Below, piece by piece: positions 23,401 to 33,181 of a stretch of DNA of 64,000 nt. The translations under genes and the position numbers were made by a program. The stretch spans positions 156,506,352-156,570,351 of the forward strand of contig OZ038381.1 in assembly GCA_964036045.1 (NCBI GenBank), given 5' to 3'. The notes below the pieces were generated by a model. That model worked only from the letters and a program-made list of their open reading frames with translations. It made no database searches and was not told the DNA's origin. Position 1 is the first letter of the stretch; the number at the start of each line of letters is the position of its first letter. The stretch is from Eutreptiella sp. 'Long Island Sound 2002' (taxonomy: Eukaryota > Euglenozoa > Euglenophyceae > Eutreptiales > Eutreptiaceae).

Positions 23401-23481
23401 CCTACCAGGACCGGCCCCTGCTGTACCCCTTCCACCATAACCCGTCACTCCTAGGGTCTTGCTCCTCACCAGGGTCTGCAT
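20411..23481 (-). pseudogene. Element A gag, broken by one frameshift and one stop
   Basis: The ATG at 23481 lies inside the 5' LTR, and the frame passes through the PBS. The first 480 residues hold a charged region and a coiled-coil stretch (around the AERDMAEL block, 22600-22500), then shift frame near 22150. The next frame (22108-21503) has a Gag core block starting KIPYYDGNPSNLDDF and stops at a TGA replacing Trp. The last part (21463-20411) carries a basic region and a zinc-knuckle-like motif CWVCYGKGNNHAHDHRHC (near 20760-20710), a Gly/Lys tail and a short helix, ending at TAG. Element B has the equivalent in one open frame. Gag would package element RNA. Confidence 0.88.
23378..23389 (-). 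other. Primer-binding site of element A (initiator Met tRNA)
   Basis: TGGTAGCAGAGG directly follows the 5' LTR end on the minus strand. It is complementary to the 3' end of an initiator-Met tRNA of the common eukaryotic type (acceptor starting AGCAGAG, plus CCA). Element B has the same site. It also encodes residues of Gag (YGSRG). Confidence 0.85.
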
Positions 23482-25772
23482 GCTCTTGCCCTATCCTGCA
23501 CAATTTCCCACAAAAAATAGAAAAATAGGCACCTTCACACAAAACCCTTGCAATACCCAATTCCCAAGTACAATCCAAATCCAATCCACACTGTTGGCTT
23601 CCTTTCAGTACGGCGGTCGTCTTGCGGTGCACACGGAGACACGGGCGTTGGGTATGTACAAGAATTGCACCAAAAAGGAAGCCCTGAAAATGGCATATGA
23701 ACACAAATAAAGCAACGTTGGGGAAAGATGGAAACGTACACAATCACAGCCATAGACCCCTCATTCCCTGGACTCAAGACCTTCCCTTGACTCACCAGCA
23801 TCATGCCCTGAACCCAGTCAAATTAGATGGCTAAATGCCATGTGTCAAAAGTCACTACATAAACCCCAAAAGTGTGTTCCCTCCCAAGCCTCTAAATCCT
23901 AGCCCAATAGGGGAGGTGGCGTGTCATGGCCTAGAGTGGCACTCAGGACCATGCCCTACCTCGACATAACCTTCATTGGACTTGGAGTCGATTGGGCTTG
24001 GAGAGGTGCCCCATGAAAATGACCTCATAACATGGCAAAATCAGGCAAATCACACCATTATGCCCAAGAATCAATCATATACTGAAAAATGCATACGGCG
24101 AATATTCAAATGCTCCATGCATGTGTCAAACCGGAGGGTGGTATACAAGGGTGATATAGACCAAAAGTCCATGCCCAAGAATATCCCATCATTGGCTCCA
24201 AAACCCCTCCGGTTATGTACATGACATGCTTCACAAGTCAACTCATGAATTTGAGACCTAATTCAGTGAGGCCTTGTGTGCCACGCCAAAGTGACCACGT
24301 GATCCGGCATATGATGAGGTGCAACACCGAAGCATATGCCAACATATAAGCCACATACCATAGATCACAGATCTCTAGGCACTTTACTGTTAGCCGACCA
24401 GTTGAGCACATAAAATACAAAATGAGCATAAAATGAGGTCAAAAACATGCAAATAGTGCCAAATTCAAGATAATTACAATAGTATAAAACTTCGCTCACC
24501 CATGGTATCAACATATGATTCAAAATACAATTGCTTTGGACCATTTGCAAACAATCCCCCCACTTGGATCCCCACATGGACACATAGGGACACCTTCGAA
24601 CCTCCTCCCAACACGCACCATGAAAATGGGAAAATTGATAGTGGCGCTTGTGGGTCGCTTCGTAAGCCCTCCCATATGCACTATATGAGCGGTAGACTTA
24701 GTCTAGCGCTATGGAGCTCACCATTTGGACATGGGCAAAGCCCTTGCCAGGTATGACTCCACATATCTTCCTACAAAAAGAGAGATATATAACATGGGCG
24801 TGAGCATATCGAAGCACATACCATGCATATAACACATACCCTCAAAAAGTGGCTCCCACCATGATATGCCATGCCCCTCCATGGACATAACTTCACGCTA
24901 AAAATACGTAGGAACGCAAAGAAAATTTCTATGCAACACCAACACTCATGCGGTACACTGGAAAGTCGCATTAAAATATTCGGTTGCACGGTCCAAGAGT
25001 TATATATCACTTTCTACCCTCTTGACCATAATCCCTTGCTACACCGGGCATGTGTACACATCAAAAGCGTTTGATGCTTCGTAAATTAACTTGAGACCAT
25101 GGCAGTTCCAACCCAATTCTCGAGATTGGTATACCTCGCCGTGAGCCAGAGATATGACCTTTCAAAGTGGCCTCACGAATCAATTTTGTTTCTTCTTTAT
25201 CTCCAAGAAAAACGAAGGGGATAACCAAAGGAAGGTTGATTGGTGATCGGGGAAAAATGTAGGACCACTCGAGAATCATCATATCAAGTGCGCCGATGTC
25301 GAAGTCGAAAATCCGATTCTGAAAATCTGAAAAAATCGGATTAATTTTGCGAGTGTGTAACATGAAAATTGCGGAAGCAACGAACCCTTTACTGATGAAA
25401 TCTGACCCTTCATCGGGGTTTCCGCCAAAATATCTGCAAATAACAGTTAACCAATCAGTTACGGCAAAATCGCGAGCAAACTGACAGTCGCCGATACATT
25501 AACAATCAGAACGGAAGGCTGAACAATCACCGAAACATTATGATAAAAAAGACCTGTTGATTCCTGATATTCTGATATATAAATCTCAGCTGGCGGCGCC
25601 TCGGTATTGAATATGGCCGCTCATAGCTGGAATGGCCAAGCCTGTCACACTATCACATCAGGTTAGGTCAGGTGGATGGGAGAGTATGATATCAGCCAAT
25701 GGCGGCTTGCCGGCACATAGATACACACCCCAAGTGATCCAAAGATGGCCATGGGGGTCCGAACCGGCTTCA
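23390..25772 (-). repeat. Element A right LTR (5' LTR), containing the gag start codon
   Basis: A 2383-bp LTR, homologous to 12574-14953. It runs TGAAGCC (25772) to CTTTA (23390) on the minus strand. The gag ATG (23481) is 92 bases from its inner end, so about 30 Gag codons are LTR sequence. Promoter elements are not identifiable with confidence. Confidence 0.95.
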
Positions 25773-27020
25773 CTTTCAAAAGGCTCCAAACTAGCTTCTT
25801 GGTTGGTGGAATTGAGTTTTCATCTACTTTCATGCTGGTGAAGTGCTGAATGGTACTTCCACATAAGGCTCGCAAGCACAATGTATCGATTGGTTCCCAA
25901 CGCGGATCCTGGGTTTGTGACTCAGTGATTCTCATTCGGACCTTGGTTATTTACATCGGTCCACACCGGCGATTGCTCAGGCACACTGCTGGTTGCTCAG
26001 GCACACTGGTGATTGCTCAGGCACACTGGCAATTGCTCAGGCACACTGGTGGTAGACGGAAGCTGATTTCACTTACAGAAACCAAGCATAAGTGATTTTT
26101 GTGCAAAAAGGTGTTGCAACTTTTATTTGACCTTTCGTACAATGTTCCAACTGGTGTAGTAAGTGCAACTCACTTTCAAAAGACTCCAAACTAGCTTCTT
26201 GGTTGGTGGAATTGAATTTTTATCTACTTTCATGCTGGTGAAGTGCTGAATGGTACTTCCACATAAGGCTCGCAAGCACAATGTATCGATTGGTTCCCAA
26301 CGCGGATCCTGGCTTTGTGACTCAGTGATTTTCATTCGGACCTTGGTTATTTACATCGGTCCACACTGGCGATTGCTCAGGCACACTGCTGGTTGCTCAG
26401 GCACACTGGTGATTGCCCAGGCACACTGGTGATTGCTCAGGCACACTGGCGATTGCTCAGGCACACTGGTGGTGGACGGAAGCTGATTTCACTTTCAAAA
26501 ACCAAGCATAAGTGATTTTTGTGCAAAAAGGTGTTGCAACTTTTATTTGACCTTTCGTACGATGTTCAAACTGGTGTAGTAAGTGCAACTCACTTTCAAA
26601 AGACTCTAAACTAGCTTGTTGGTTGGTGGAATTAAATTTTATCTACTTTCATGCTGGTGAAGTGCTGAATGGTACTTCCACATAAGGCTCGCAAGCACAA
26701 TGTAACGATTGGTTTCCAACGCGGATCCTGGCTTTGTGACTCAGTGATTTTCATTCGGACCTTGATTTTTTACATCGGTCCACACTGGCGATTGCTCAGG
26801 CACATTGCTGGTTGCTCAGGCACACTGGTGATTGCCCAGGCACACTGGTGATTGCTCAGGCACACTGGCGATTGCTCAGGCACACTGGTGGTAGACGGAA
26901 GCTGATTTCACTTACAAAAACCCAAGCACAATGTATCGATTGGTTCCCAACGCGGATCCTGGCTTTGTGACTCAGTGATTTTCATTCGGACCTTGGTTAT
27001 TTTCATCGGTCCACACTGGT
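25773..27020. repeat. Satellite-like array, 400-420-bp units with 18-bp sub-repeats
   Basis: Units start at about 25773, 26172 and 26592, with a rearranged partial unit from about 26923. Each contains CTTTCAAAAGRCTC, CGCAAGCACAATGTA, GTGACTCAGTGATT and then four or five copies of an 18-bp block like GATTGCTCAGGCACACTG. The unit difference (399 vs 420) equals about one sub-repeat. Element A inserted in one unit; the first right-hand unit begins with the duplicated ACTTT. Confidence 0.92.
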
Positions 27021-27816
27021 GCAAGACAACTGCAAACACGTTTCAGTCCAAGGAACCACCAATGGTAATGAAAACAAAGGACAATCGCAACAAGCCGCAC
27101 TACTCTGAGCATCTGAGCGTCTAGTTCTCTCAATCGATTCAACATCGCACAAAGTGCATAATGAACACAGAGCTCAGGCATCTGCACTTCCAGAAATCGA
27201 ACACAGGCGTACAAAACAGCATGCAAATACAGTGCATGCAAATACATGCAAAATATAAGAAGGGCACCTGCCTGGAGGGGAATGTCAGAATTTCCAGGCA
27301 GAATTGAACTGCTGACATCCGACTCTACATCAAAGGGGGCCCACAGTTCCCAGGCTGCAATTTGTGGCGCAGCAGCCTTTCCCCTTTATCCCTTCCATCT
27401 GCCAAGGCGAAAGAAATCAAGGGCAGCGTGGGTATAGCCGTCCACAGACTGCACCTCGACAAGCACATATAGACCTCTTAGGAGGACAAAAAGAAAAACC
27501 AACAGCGGGCTGGGCAGCACACAGGGCGGCTCCGACTGGTACAAGAGAGGCATTGCCCCAGGGTGCTTCTACCTCCATGGTAAAAAAAAATGCAACTTGG
27601 CAGAGCGCAAGAAAATGCCGGGCAGTCACATGGGGGGGGGGGGGGGGAATCAGAGGCTGGGGGGAGCCACACACACAAAAATTCACATGTGACCCCCACG
27701 GGTTCTCCAAAACTGAAGCTGACTATCTATCAACAACACCACCGCTCAATGAAATCATTAAATGAATCAAAATTCAGAACTCCTGACGCTGGACTTCATT
27801 GCGTCTGCATCTGCAT
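27021..27816. other. Intergenic or intronic DNA, no gene seen
   Basis: Moderate GC with a long G tract near 27630-27647. Short frames on both strands show no motif. Probably flanks or introns of the minus-strand host exons that follow. Confidence 0.45.
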
Positions 27817-28037
27817 CTACTCACAGACTACTGCAGAGATTTTGAGATGCATACTCATGTCCAGCGAAAAGATCCTGCCTGCCGCGGCCGCCATCTTGTA
27901 CACGTCCCTCTCTGATGACGGAACCGCTTGCGCTTGCACTGCCACCTTTGAGACCACTTGCTCTTGGTGCACCCAGGCCATGTCCTTCACGGTGGATCCC
28001 GGTCCCAGCGCCGCGCTCCACATCTCCACCGCGCCGT

Positions 28038-28235
28038 CTACCAGGCTACTTTCCCGCAATGCCGTTCTTGTAAGACCTCCGAACTCGCTTCCCCCCGGGC
28101 ATCTGACCGGATGCTCAAGTACTCTTCCTTCTGTGGTACATGGCGCACTCCGTATCGCGGAGCCACCTTGTCCTGCCGGCATAGCTGCCGCACCATGAAC
28201 TCTTCCGTCACTTTCGCCGTGGTTGGCATTGGCAA
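28038..28235 (-). CDS. Possible host exon, unknown function
   Basis: A 65-codon minus-strand frame ending in a stop at 28038. It is rich in Arg, Glu and Gln, with a non-repetitive middle (RQLCRQDKVAPRYGVRHV) that reads like protein. It lies downstream of the zinc-finger/RS exon on the same strand and could be a terminal exon of that gene. No family recognised; splice borders not fixed. Confidence 0.3.
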   Translation of the reverse strand: MPMPTTAKVTEEFMVRQLCRQDKVAPRYGVRHVPQKEEYLSIRSDARGEASSEVLQERHCGKVAW

Positions 28236-28246
28236 GGTTGTCCTAG

Positions 28247-28319
28247 TCCAAAGATGGTGATCGTCGTCATCGACTGCTTGGTGCTTCTGACCAGTCCCTC
28301 TGGCTCCGAGGGATAGGGC
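28247..28319 (-). pseudogene. Degenerate RS exon copy
   Basis: After the acceptor TTAG at 28321-28320 the sequence matches the RS exons at 46376, 46003 and 45630 (GCCCTAT start, then CTCGG...). A TGA falls where the others read TCA, and the usual GTATG donor is missing. It is a decayed relative of the 373-bp exon-intron unit. Confidence 0.5.
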
Positions 28320-28759
28320 CTAAGGACAAAGCAGTTAACAACTACTCACAGACTACAGCAGAGCTCTTGAGATGCATACTCATGTCTGGCGAGAAGAGGC
28401 ATCAGCAAGCAGTCCATTTTGGATAGTTCAGGCCTACGGCTCGGCCACCCCTATCCCCTGTCGGCGACCAGACGGGTTGGCATTGGCAAGGTTGTGAAAG
28501 TCCGAAGCTCATTACTGTGTGCCAACCCACCCAGATTTTTTGCAAACCCCAAACCCACAAATGTTATTGGACATTCACCCACCCAGCTGCCACAGGCAAA
28601 ATGCCTCACCAAAGGCAAAATGCCTTGACCAGGCGCCGACCCAAAATCCTCCACAATGGCCTACCCTACCTGGAAGCCACCCAGCCTAAAATTCTCACAG
28701 ACCCACCCTAGGGTAGGACACACACTAAAAAAGCTCTTGCCCCGTGGCAGCACACATAC

Positions 28760-28993
28760 TGGGCACTCTCATCCTTTTGCCATGGTCTGGTTGGTGGCTG
28801 CATGAGGGCGATCTGGAGCGGCGTCGCTTCCCTGCTCCCTTTGGTGGCGCCTCCTCCACCTTCAGCCTTTCTTTCTTTCGTTTATGCTGCTTCCCCTGGA
28901 CATGCCACCTCCACGACGTGGGGATCTCGGAGACCTCCACGTCGCAGAGGCAGCAGTGGGGATAGTTTGGGTCTTTTTTAGAAAATTTGTAGT
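28760..28993 (-). CDS. Host exon: U1/matrin-type zinc finger plus RS tail
   Basis: A 78-codon phase-1 exon bounded by an AG acceptor (28995-28994) and a GTATGTGTG donor. The reading shows CCLCDVEV followed at the right distance by WHVQGKQHKRKK, a C2H2 finger of the kind found in U1C/matrin-like RNA-binding proteins. A Lys/Glu-rich helix comes next, then RRRSRSPSCSHQPDHGKR. The RS end is nearly identical in DNA to the exon at 46614-46760, including the donor and the following intron, so one was copied from the other. It lies 0.3 kb downstream of the cyclophilin-type sequence on the same strand and may belong to it. Role in RNA processing is inference. Confidence 0.65.
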
Positions 28994-29310
28994 CTGGACA
29001 CGATGCGGTGATCGGGCTTGCGATTATTGAGAGAAAATAGAAACCTCTAACCAGACAAACACCAAGACGAGGGCAGAAACATCCCAAAGAGCATGATATG
29101 ATGGGGCAGAATAGATGAACCGATGTTGAACACTCTCTCCACACCGCAACTCAGCAGCGCATCTACCTCATGGGGCTTGCTTGTGGGGCTCATGTGCAAC
29201 CATTGGTAATAGTCCCAGAAGTACTTCGTCTTTGAAAGCGTGAAAATGACATAGGTTGGGATGCACGGCAACCTATGTTGACCGAGGGGGGGGGGACGCA
29301 TACACCAGCC

Positions 29311-29649
29311 TCACAAAAGAGTTACAGAGCACAAACCAATATATTGGTTCAGTAGGTGCATGATCTCCTTTGTGGCCAGATTGGGAAACTGTGAGCCCCC
29401 CTCAGCGCCACCAGTGCTGGCCTTCTTCAGCTTCGTGGCATTGCGGGAAAGGGGGCATCCAAATTGAGCCACGACATTGAGGCTGACGCGGTGGAAGTGC
29501 AGACCGTCTTAAAAGACCGTCTCTGCCAACTGGATGAAGTTGCTGGCAGTCAAGGGCATCCAGTCCAGGAGGATCTCCACCGTGAAGGATCCGGCAGAAG
29601 TCTCAAAGGCTGCGGTAGGATTCGAAGGGGGCGGCAGTGCATTATCCAT
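29311..29649 (-). pseudogene. Cyclophilin-type peptidyl-prolyl isomerase, N-terminal part with an internal stop
   Basis: From ATG at 29649 the frame reads ETSAGSFTVEILLDWMPL, ASNFIQLAE, then TAA (29511-29509), then DGLHFHRVSLNVVAQFGCPL and GTGG-like GGAEGGSQFPNLATK. This is the opening half of a cyclophilin: FHRV holds the catalytic Arg and QFG corresponds to the active-site Gln. The TAA stands where cyclophilins have Tyr (GYYDG-like), so one base change breaks it. Similarity fades near 29360 and the C-terminal half is not seen, either because an intron follows or because it is lost. Zinc-finger/RS coding lies just downstream, reminiscent of SR-cyclophilins, but linkage is unproven. Confidence 0.75.
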
Positions 29650-29696
29650 CGCAGGGGAAAAAAACTAGGCAGATGAATTGACGCCACGGGGTCATA

Positions 29697-29826
29697 CTAT
29701 CTGCTGCAAAGGGTCTGTGTTCCTCGGACCAATGCGTCAGTTCTGCCCATTAAGCGCAGTCTTTGTGCTGCAAACTCTGGAGACTTGGTGCCTGAGGCTT
29801 CAACGATTTCACCAAAATCAAACAGG
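29697..29826 (-). CDS. Possible terminal host exon
   Basis: After an AG acceptor (29828-29827) a 130-bp stretch reads LFDFGEIVEASG ... AAQRLRLMGRTDAL and ends at TAG (29697). The composition is protein-like and unlike the surrounding repeats. It ends about 50 bp before the cyclophilin ATG, so it could be the last exon of the gene carrying SET and RS exons, now separated from them by LINE-beta. No family recognised. Confidence 0.35.
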
Positions 29827-30049
29827 CTGCAATTGCCGCTAAGCCCTGTGCATCGGCGCCTGGTGTAAAAAGCCCCCCCCCCCCCTTGCGCAAGCATGCT
29901 GAAAGTCAGCAAAACGACGGTAAGACGGGCTCATGTGCTTAGACAAGGCAGTGCTTGCGCGCGACGCGCGGTACCAAAAGAACGTATGTCATCAGAAACC
30001 TGCCCATACCCCACCCTAATCACAATTGTCCCAACAGGGCACTACAACA

Positions 30050-30245
30050 CAATGTGCAGGCAAAGTTCAGCGAGTTCTGGAGGTCCTCACTGCCCATCAG
30101 GGCCATCAGGAGCTGTGGAATAGAAGCCCTTTCCCACCTCGTGTCATCTTGAACAATTGCTCATGCTTCCCCTTTTGGGGCAGCCTTTGGGGCAGGCTTG
30201 GCTTCGGGTTTAGGAATGGGTTTACGCTTCCTATTCCTTGGGACA
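30050..30245 (-). CDS. Possible Lys/Pro-rich host exon beside the LINE-beta 3' end
   Basis: The minus strand reads RKRKPIPKPEAKPAPKAAPK, then a TGA, then a non-repetitive QDDTRWERASIPQLLMALMG stretch. GC content is lower than in LINE-beta. It may be host coding sequence at the element border, or the element's own tail. Weak call. Confidence 0.25.
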
Positions 30246-32666
30246 AAACTGTCCACCGTACCGCCCCTCCCGCTGCAACAGCTCTCGCAGCATCTGAACC
30301 CTGGGCTTCTTCCCCCTCTCCTGGGGACAGTCCAGGCGCACCCCCGGGAGCGCCGCCCCCAGCATCCTCCTCCACCGCAACTCTTCCATCTCCGGCCCCC
30401 TTGCCCTGGGCTTCCCCGCCCTGCCGACCAGGTCACTGAAGGGGCGGGGCCCCCTCTTCTCCCGCCTTCCCCTCGTCTTCCCCGCCCACTTCACGTAGCG
30501 GGCCAGCTCCGCCACGTCCCCCTCCTTCCACCCCGCGACCGTCCCGGGTCTCCTCCGCACCGGCGGCGGCGCATACTGCCGCGGCGGCGGGGACTCTGAG
30601 TCCCAGTCCGTCGGCGTCGGCTCCGGACTGGGGCTGGCCGGCCGCGGTACCCCCTCCGCCTCCCCTGCCCCTCGCTCCCCCCCCCTGCGCCGCCTCCCCC
30701 TTTCCTGCCCTGCCTCCTCGTCCTCCTCCCTGGCCCTTTTCCCTGACGGCGACCGCCCCTCCACATCCGTGGAGGGGGTGTCCCCTTCCGGATCCGAAAG
30801 GACCCGGCGGGCCCCCCGGGCCACCGCCTCCTCCTCCTCCCGCACCCTGCGCTCCCGCGCTGCCACCGCCCTGTCCCTGTCCGCCAGCCTCGCCGCCTCC
30901 CCCCTGATCCGCCTCCATGCCCTCTCCTGCATCTCTCCCTCTTGCTCCGGTGGGATAGCCGGCCGTCGGAACGGCACCAGCGGGGTATCCTCCCGCCCCC
31001 TACCCTCCTCTTGTCGTCCTCCCTCCCGTTCCCCCCTCTCATCCCCCTCCTGTCTCCTCCGAAGGTCCGCCCACGCCCTCTGCAGCTCCTCCACTGCCTG
31101 TGCTTCCCCTCCCTGCAGCCTGTCGGTCCCCTCCGTCCTCCCCTCCTCCGTTCCGCCCACCTCACCCTTGTCTCTGGCCTCCCTCTCCCGCAGGCTCCTC
31201 TCCGCCCCCCTGAACCTCTCCGGCGCCCTCCTGTGCTCCTCTCCCTTCCCTTCCCACGCTCCCCACGCCGTCCCACCGGTTTGCAAGTGCTGCTGCATGT
31301 GCGCCTGTGGCTGCATGCCCGGGTACGTCGGCAGGGGCGGGTACATCATCCCCATCGCCGGGTATGGCGGCGGCGAGAATGGTGGGACGATTGGTGCAAA
31401 GGCTGGCGGGACTACACCTCCCCACCATCCAAATCCCGTCCCTGGGAACACCGGCGAGCCCATGTACCCAAGGCCACCCCCCTTCCCCTGCCCCTTGCCT
31501 TGTCACCCCATCGCCCCGCGTCCCTTGCCGCCTACTCCGTGGAGTCCCGCCCTCCCCTGTCCCTTCCCCTGTAGCCCTTGTTGCCCCGCCCCTTTCCCCT
31601 GCTTGCCCCTGCTGGCCTCTACCTGTTCCGCACCACTGCCCTGCACCGCTGCGCTGCTCTGCTCCGCCTGCCCCCCCCTCATTGCCGTCTTCCCCGGCTC
31701 CATCTCCAACTGGTAGATGGTGTCCGGCCCTTGCCCTGGGGGCTGGCGGCGACGGCGCTGGTGCTCCACGTGCGCCAGCGCCTCGTACCGCGCCGCCTGC
31801 TGGCAGCGCGCCTCCCTCTCCTCCTCCGCCCTAACCGCCGCACTGACCCCTTGGGGCGACCTCGGCGGCGGCTGCCTGAACAAGCGTTGGGGCTGCGGCC
31901 ACTGTCGCCCCCGTCCACTCCCTTTTCCCCCCTTTCCTGCCAGGTGTCCCTTCGCGTGTACAGCCCCCGTCGTCCCTGCCTGCTCTTTCCCTCCCTTGCC
32001 CGTCCGTTCTCTCCTTCCAATGCTCACGCTGCTGTCTCCGCTCTCTGCCGCTCCCGCCTCTAGCTGCCCTCGTCCGCCCTTGCCTGCCTCCTGCCTCCGC
32101 ACCTCCGGGAGGAAGGACTTCATGGCAGCCGCCGGCACATTGGGCGCCGCTGGCTGTCCTGGGCCTCCCTCCACCGCCATCCTCCCCGCCCCCTCCCCCT
32201 CATCCTCCGACACCTCGAGGATGTCAGCGATTACTGACTCCCTCTGACTCCTCCCCTCCCTCCTCCTCACATCCACGCCCTCCCTCACATCCACGACATT
32301 GAACGGGTCCGCCCCTGGCCCTTCCGCTGCCCTTTGCCCCTGCCCCTCCCCTTGCCCTTCTGCCCCTGCCGCCACCCCCTCTGCCCCGCCCTTCCCCGCC
32401 CCCGCCTGTCCTCCCTTTTCCTTCCCCTCACCCTTCCCCACCACGGCTCCTTCCCCCCTCTGTCGCCCTGTAGCCCCCGGCCCTTCCTCCCTGACCGTCT
32501 CCGGGCTCTCCGGAGACGAGGGCGACGACACGCCCGCAGACGTCGCCGAAGACGCTGGCGAGGGGGGCCGCGGGGCTGCGCCCGCCTGCATGCGGGCCAC
32601 TGCTGCCCGCACCGTCGCTGGCTGGCTTGGCTGTTGGTCAGGCATTTGTGACATTGCGCTGCACAT
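30231..32666 (-). pseudogene. LINE-beta downstream gag-like ORF (VKWAG core)
   Basis: Two open stretches in the same frame (32666-31503 and 31463-30231) are separated by a single TGA at 31505-31503, so this was one ORF of about 810 codons. Order: Ala/Pro/Ser start, Gly/Gln/Glu-rich repeats, a Pro/Tyr/Met-rich patch (MMYPPLPTYPG), a long Glu/Arg-rich helix-forming region (about 31250-30750), an RRKR-rich patch, and a compact end with LARYVKWAGKTRGRR near 30505-30460. The final 60 residues are Arg/Leu-rich. It corresponds part by part to the ORF at 640-3124. No zinc knuckle seen. Function unknown; RNA-binding gag role is inferred. Confidence 0.6.
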
Positions 32667-32733
32667 GGGATCACGCTTGAGCCCTGCGCCCTGTCGCCGT
32701 TTTCCCCCACCTCCCCCGCCTCTTACCCCCCCC

Positions 32734-33094
32734 TGTTGCCTCGGACGCTCCAGTCTGTGGCACCGGGTTCACCCCAGGACGGTCCAGTCCTGGGGCTAAT
32801 GCCGTGCTCCTTTGCGCCCCGGATGCTCCAACCCGGGGCGCCCTTTTTTTTTTTTGGTATTCTCCCAGTTGCCTCGGACGCTCCAGTCCGTGGCACCGGG
32901 CTCACCCCCGGACGATCCAGTCCGGGGGCTAGCGCCGTGCTTCCTTCCTCCCCGGATGCTCCAATCCGGGGCGTCTTTTTGTGGTACTCTCTCTGCCGCA
33001 GTCTGCACTGTCGCCGTCCTCGTCCCCGCTTCGCTTTCCCCGCTTCTTGCTCCGTCCTACGACTCTGCGTGCCCAGTCCCGGACGCTCCAGTCC
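32734..33094. repeat. Array of G/C hairpins with TCCA loops, 135-bp period, T-tracts
   Basis: At least seven short inverted repeats occur: CGGAC/GTCTG at 32742, CCCCAGGAC/GTCCTGGGG at 32772-32795, GCGCCCCGG/CCGGGGCGC at about 32814-32841, CGGAC/GTCCG at 32875-32890, CCCCCGGAC/GTCCGGGGG at 32905-32928, CCCCGGA/TCCGGGG at 32950-32971 and GGAC/GTCC at 33081-33094. Loops contain GCTCCA, GGTCCA or GATCCA. The first three repeat as a set 135 bp on, and each set ends with a T run on the plus strand. The array sits between pol and the downstream ORF. Confidence 0.85.
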
Positions 33095-33181
33095 ATGCGA
33101 CGGGCGCTTCCGCTGTCCCTTTCCTTCCGGTCCCCTTCCTGATGTCCCCCTGCGTGGTGAAACCGTACACCCGTCCTGCCC

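Larger units (their letters stand above)
12574..25772 (-). mobile_element. Ty3/gypsy chromovirus-like LTR retrotransposon, copy A
   Basis: A 13.2-kb element in minus orientation: 5' LTR 25772-23390, PBS 23389-23378, gag, aspartic protease, RT, RNase H, integrase with C-terminal chromodomain, PPT 14963-14954, 3' LTR 14953-12574. The order protease-RT-RNase H-integrase defines the Ty3/gypsy group, and the chromodomain places it with chromoviruses. LTRs start TGAAG and end CTTTA. Flanking ACTTT/CTTT copies form a 4-5-bp target duplication, and the same satellite lies on both sides. In a sampled 240 bp the two LTRs differ at roughly one base in twenty, so the insertion is not recent. Frameshifts near 22150, 19830, 18000 and 17440, and stops at 21503 and 17128, make this copy non-autonomous. 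Confidence 0.95.

Noticed and set aside
27630-27648. Poly-G tracts (also near 1968, 29285, 49020, 49505)
   Set aside because: Simple homopolymers without the spacing of a defined G-quadruplex motif; could be polymerase slippage or assembly noise.
32814-32852. Hairpin followed by T11 as an intrinsic terminator
   Set aside because: The window is clearly eukaryotic; bacterial-type termination does not apply. Kept only as part of the hairpin array.
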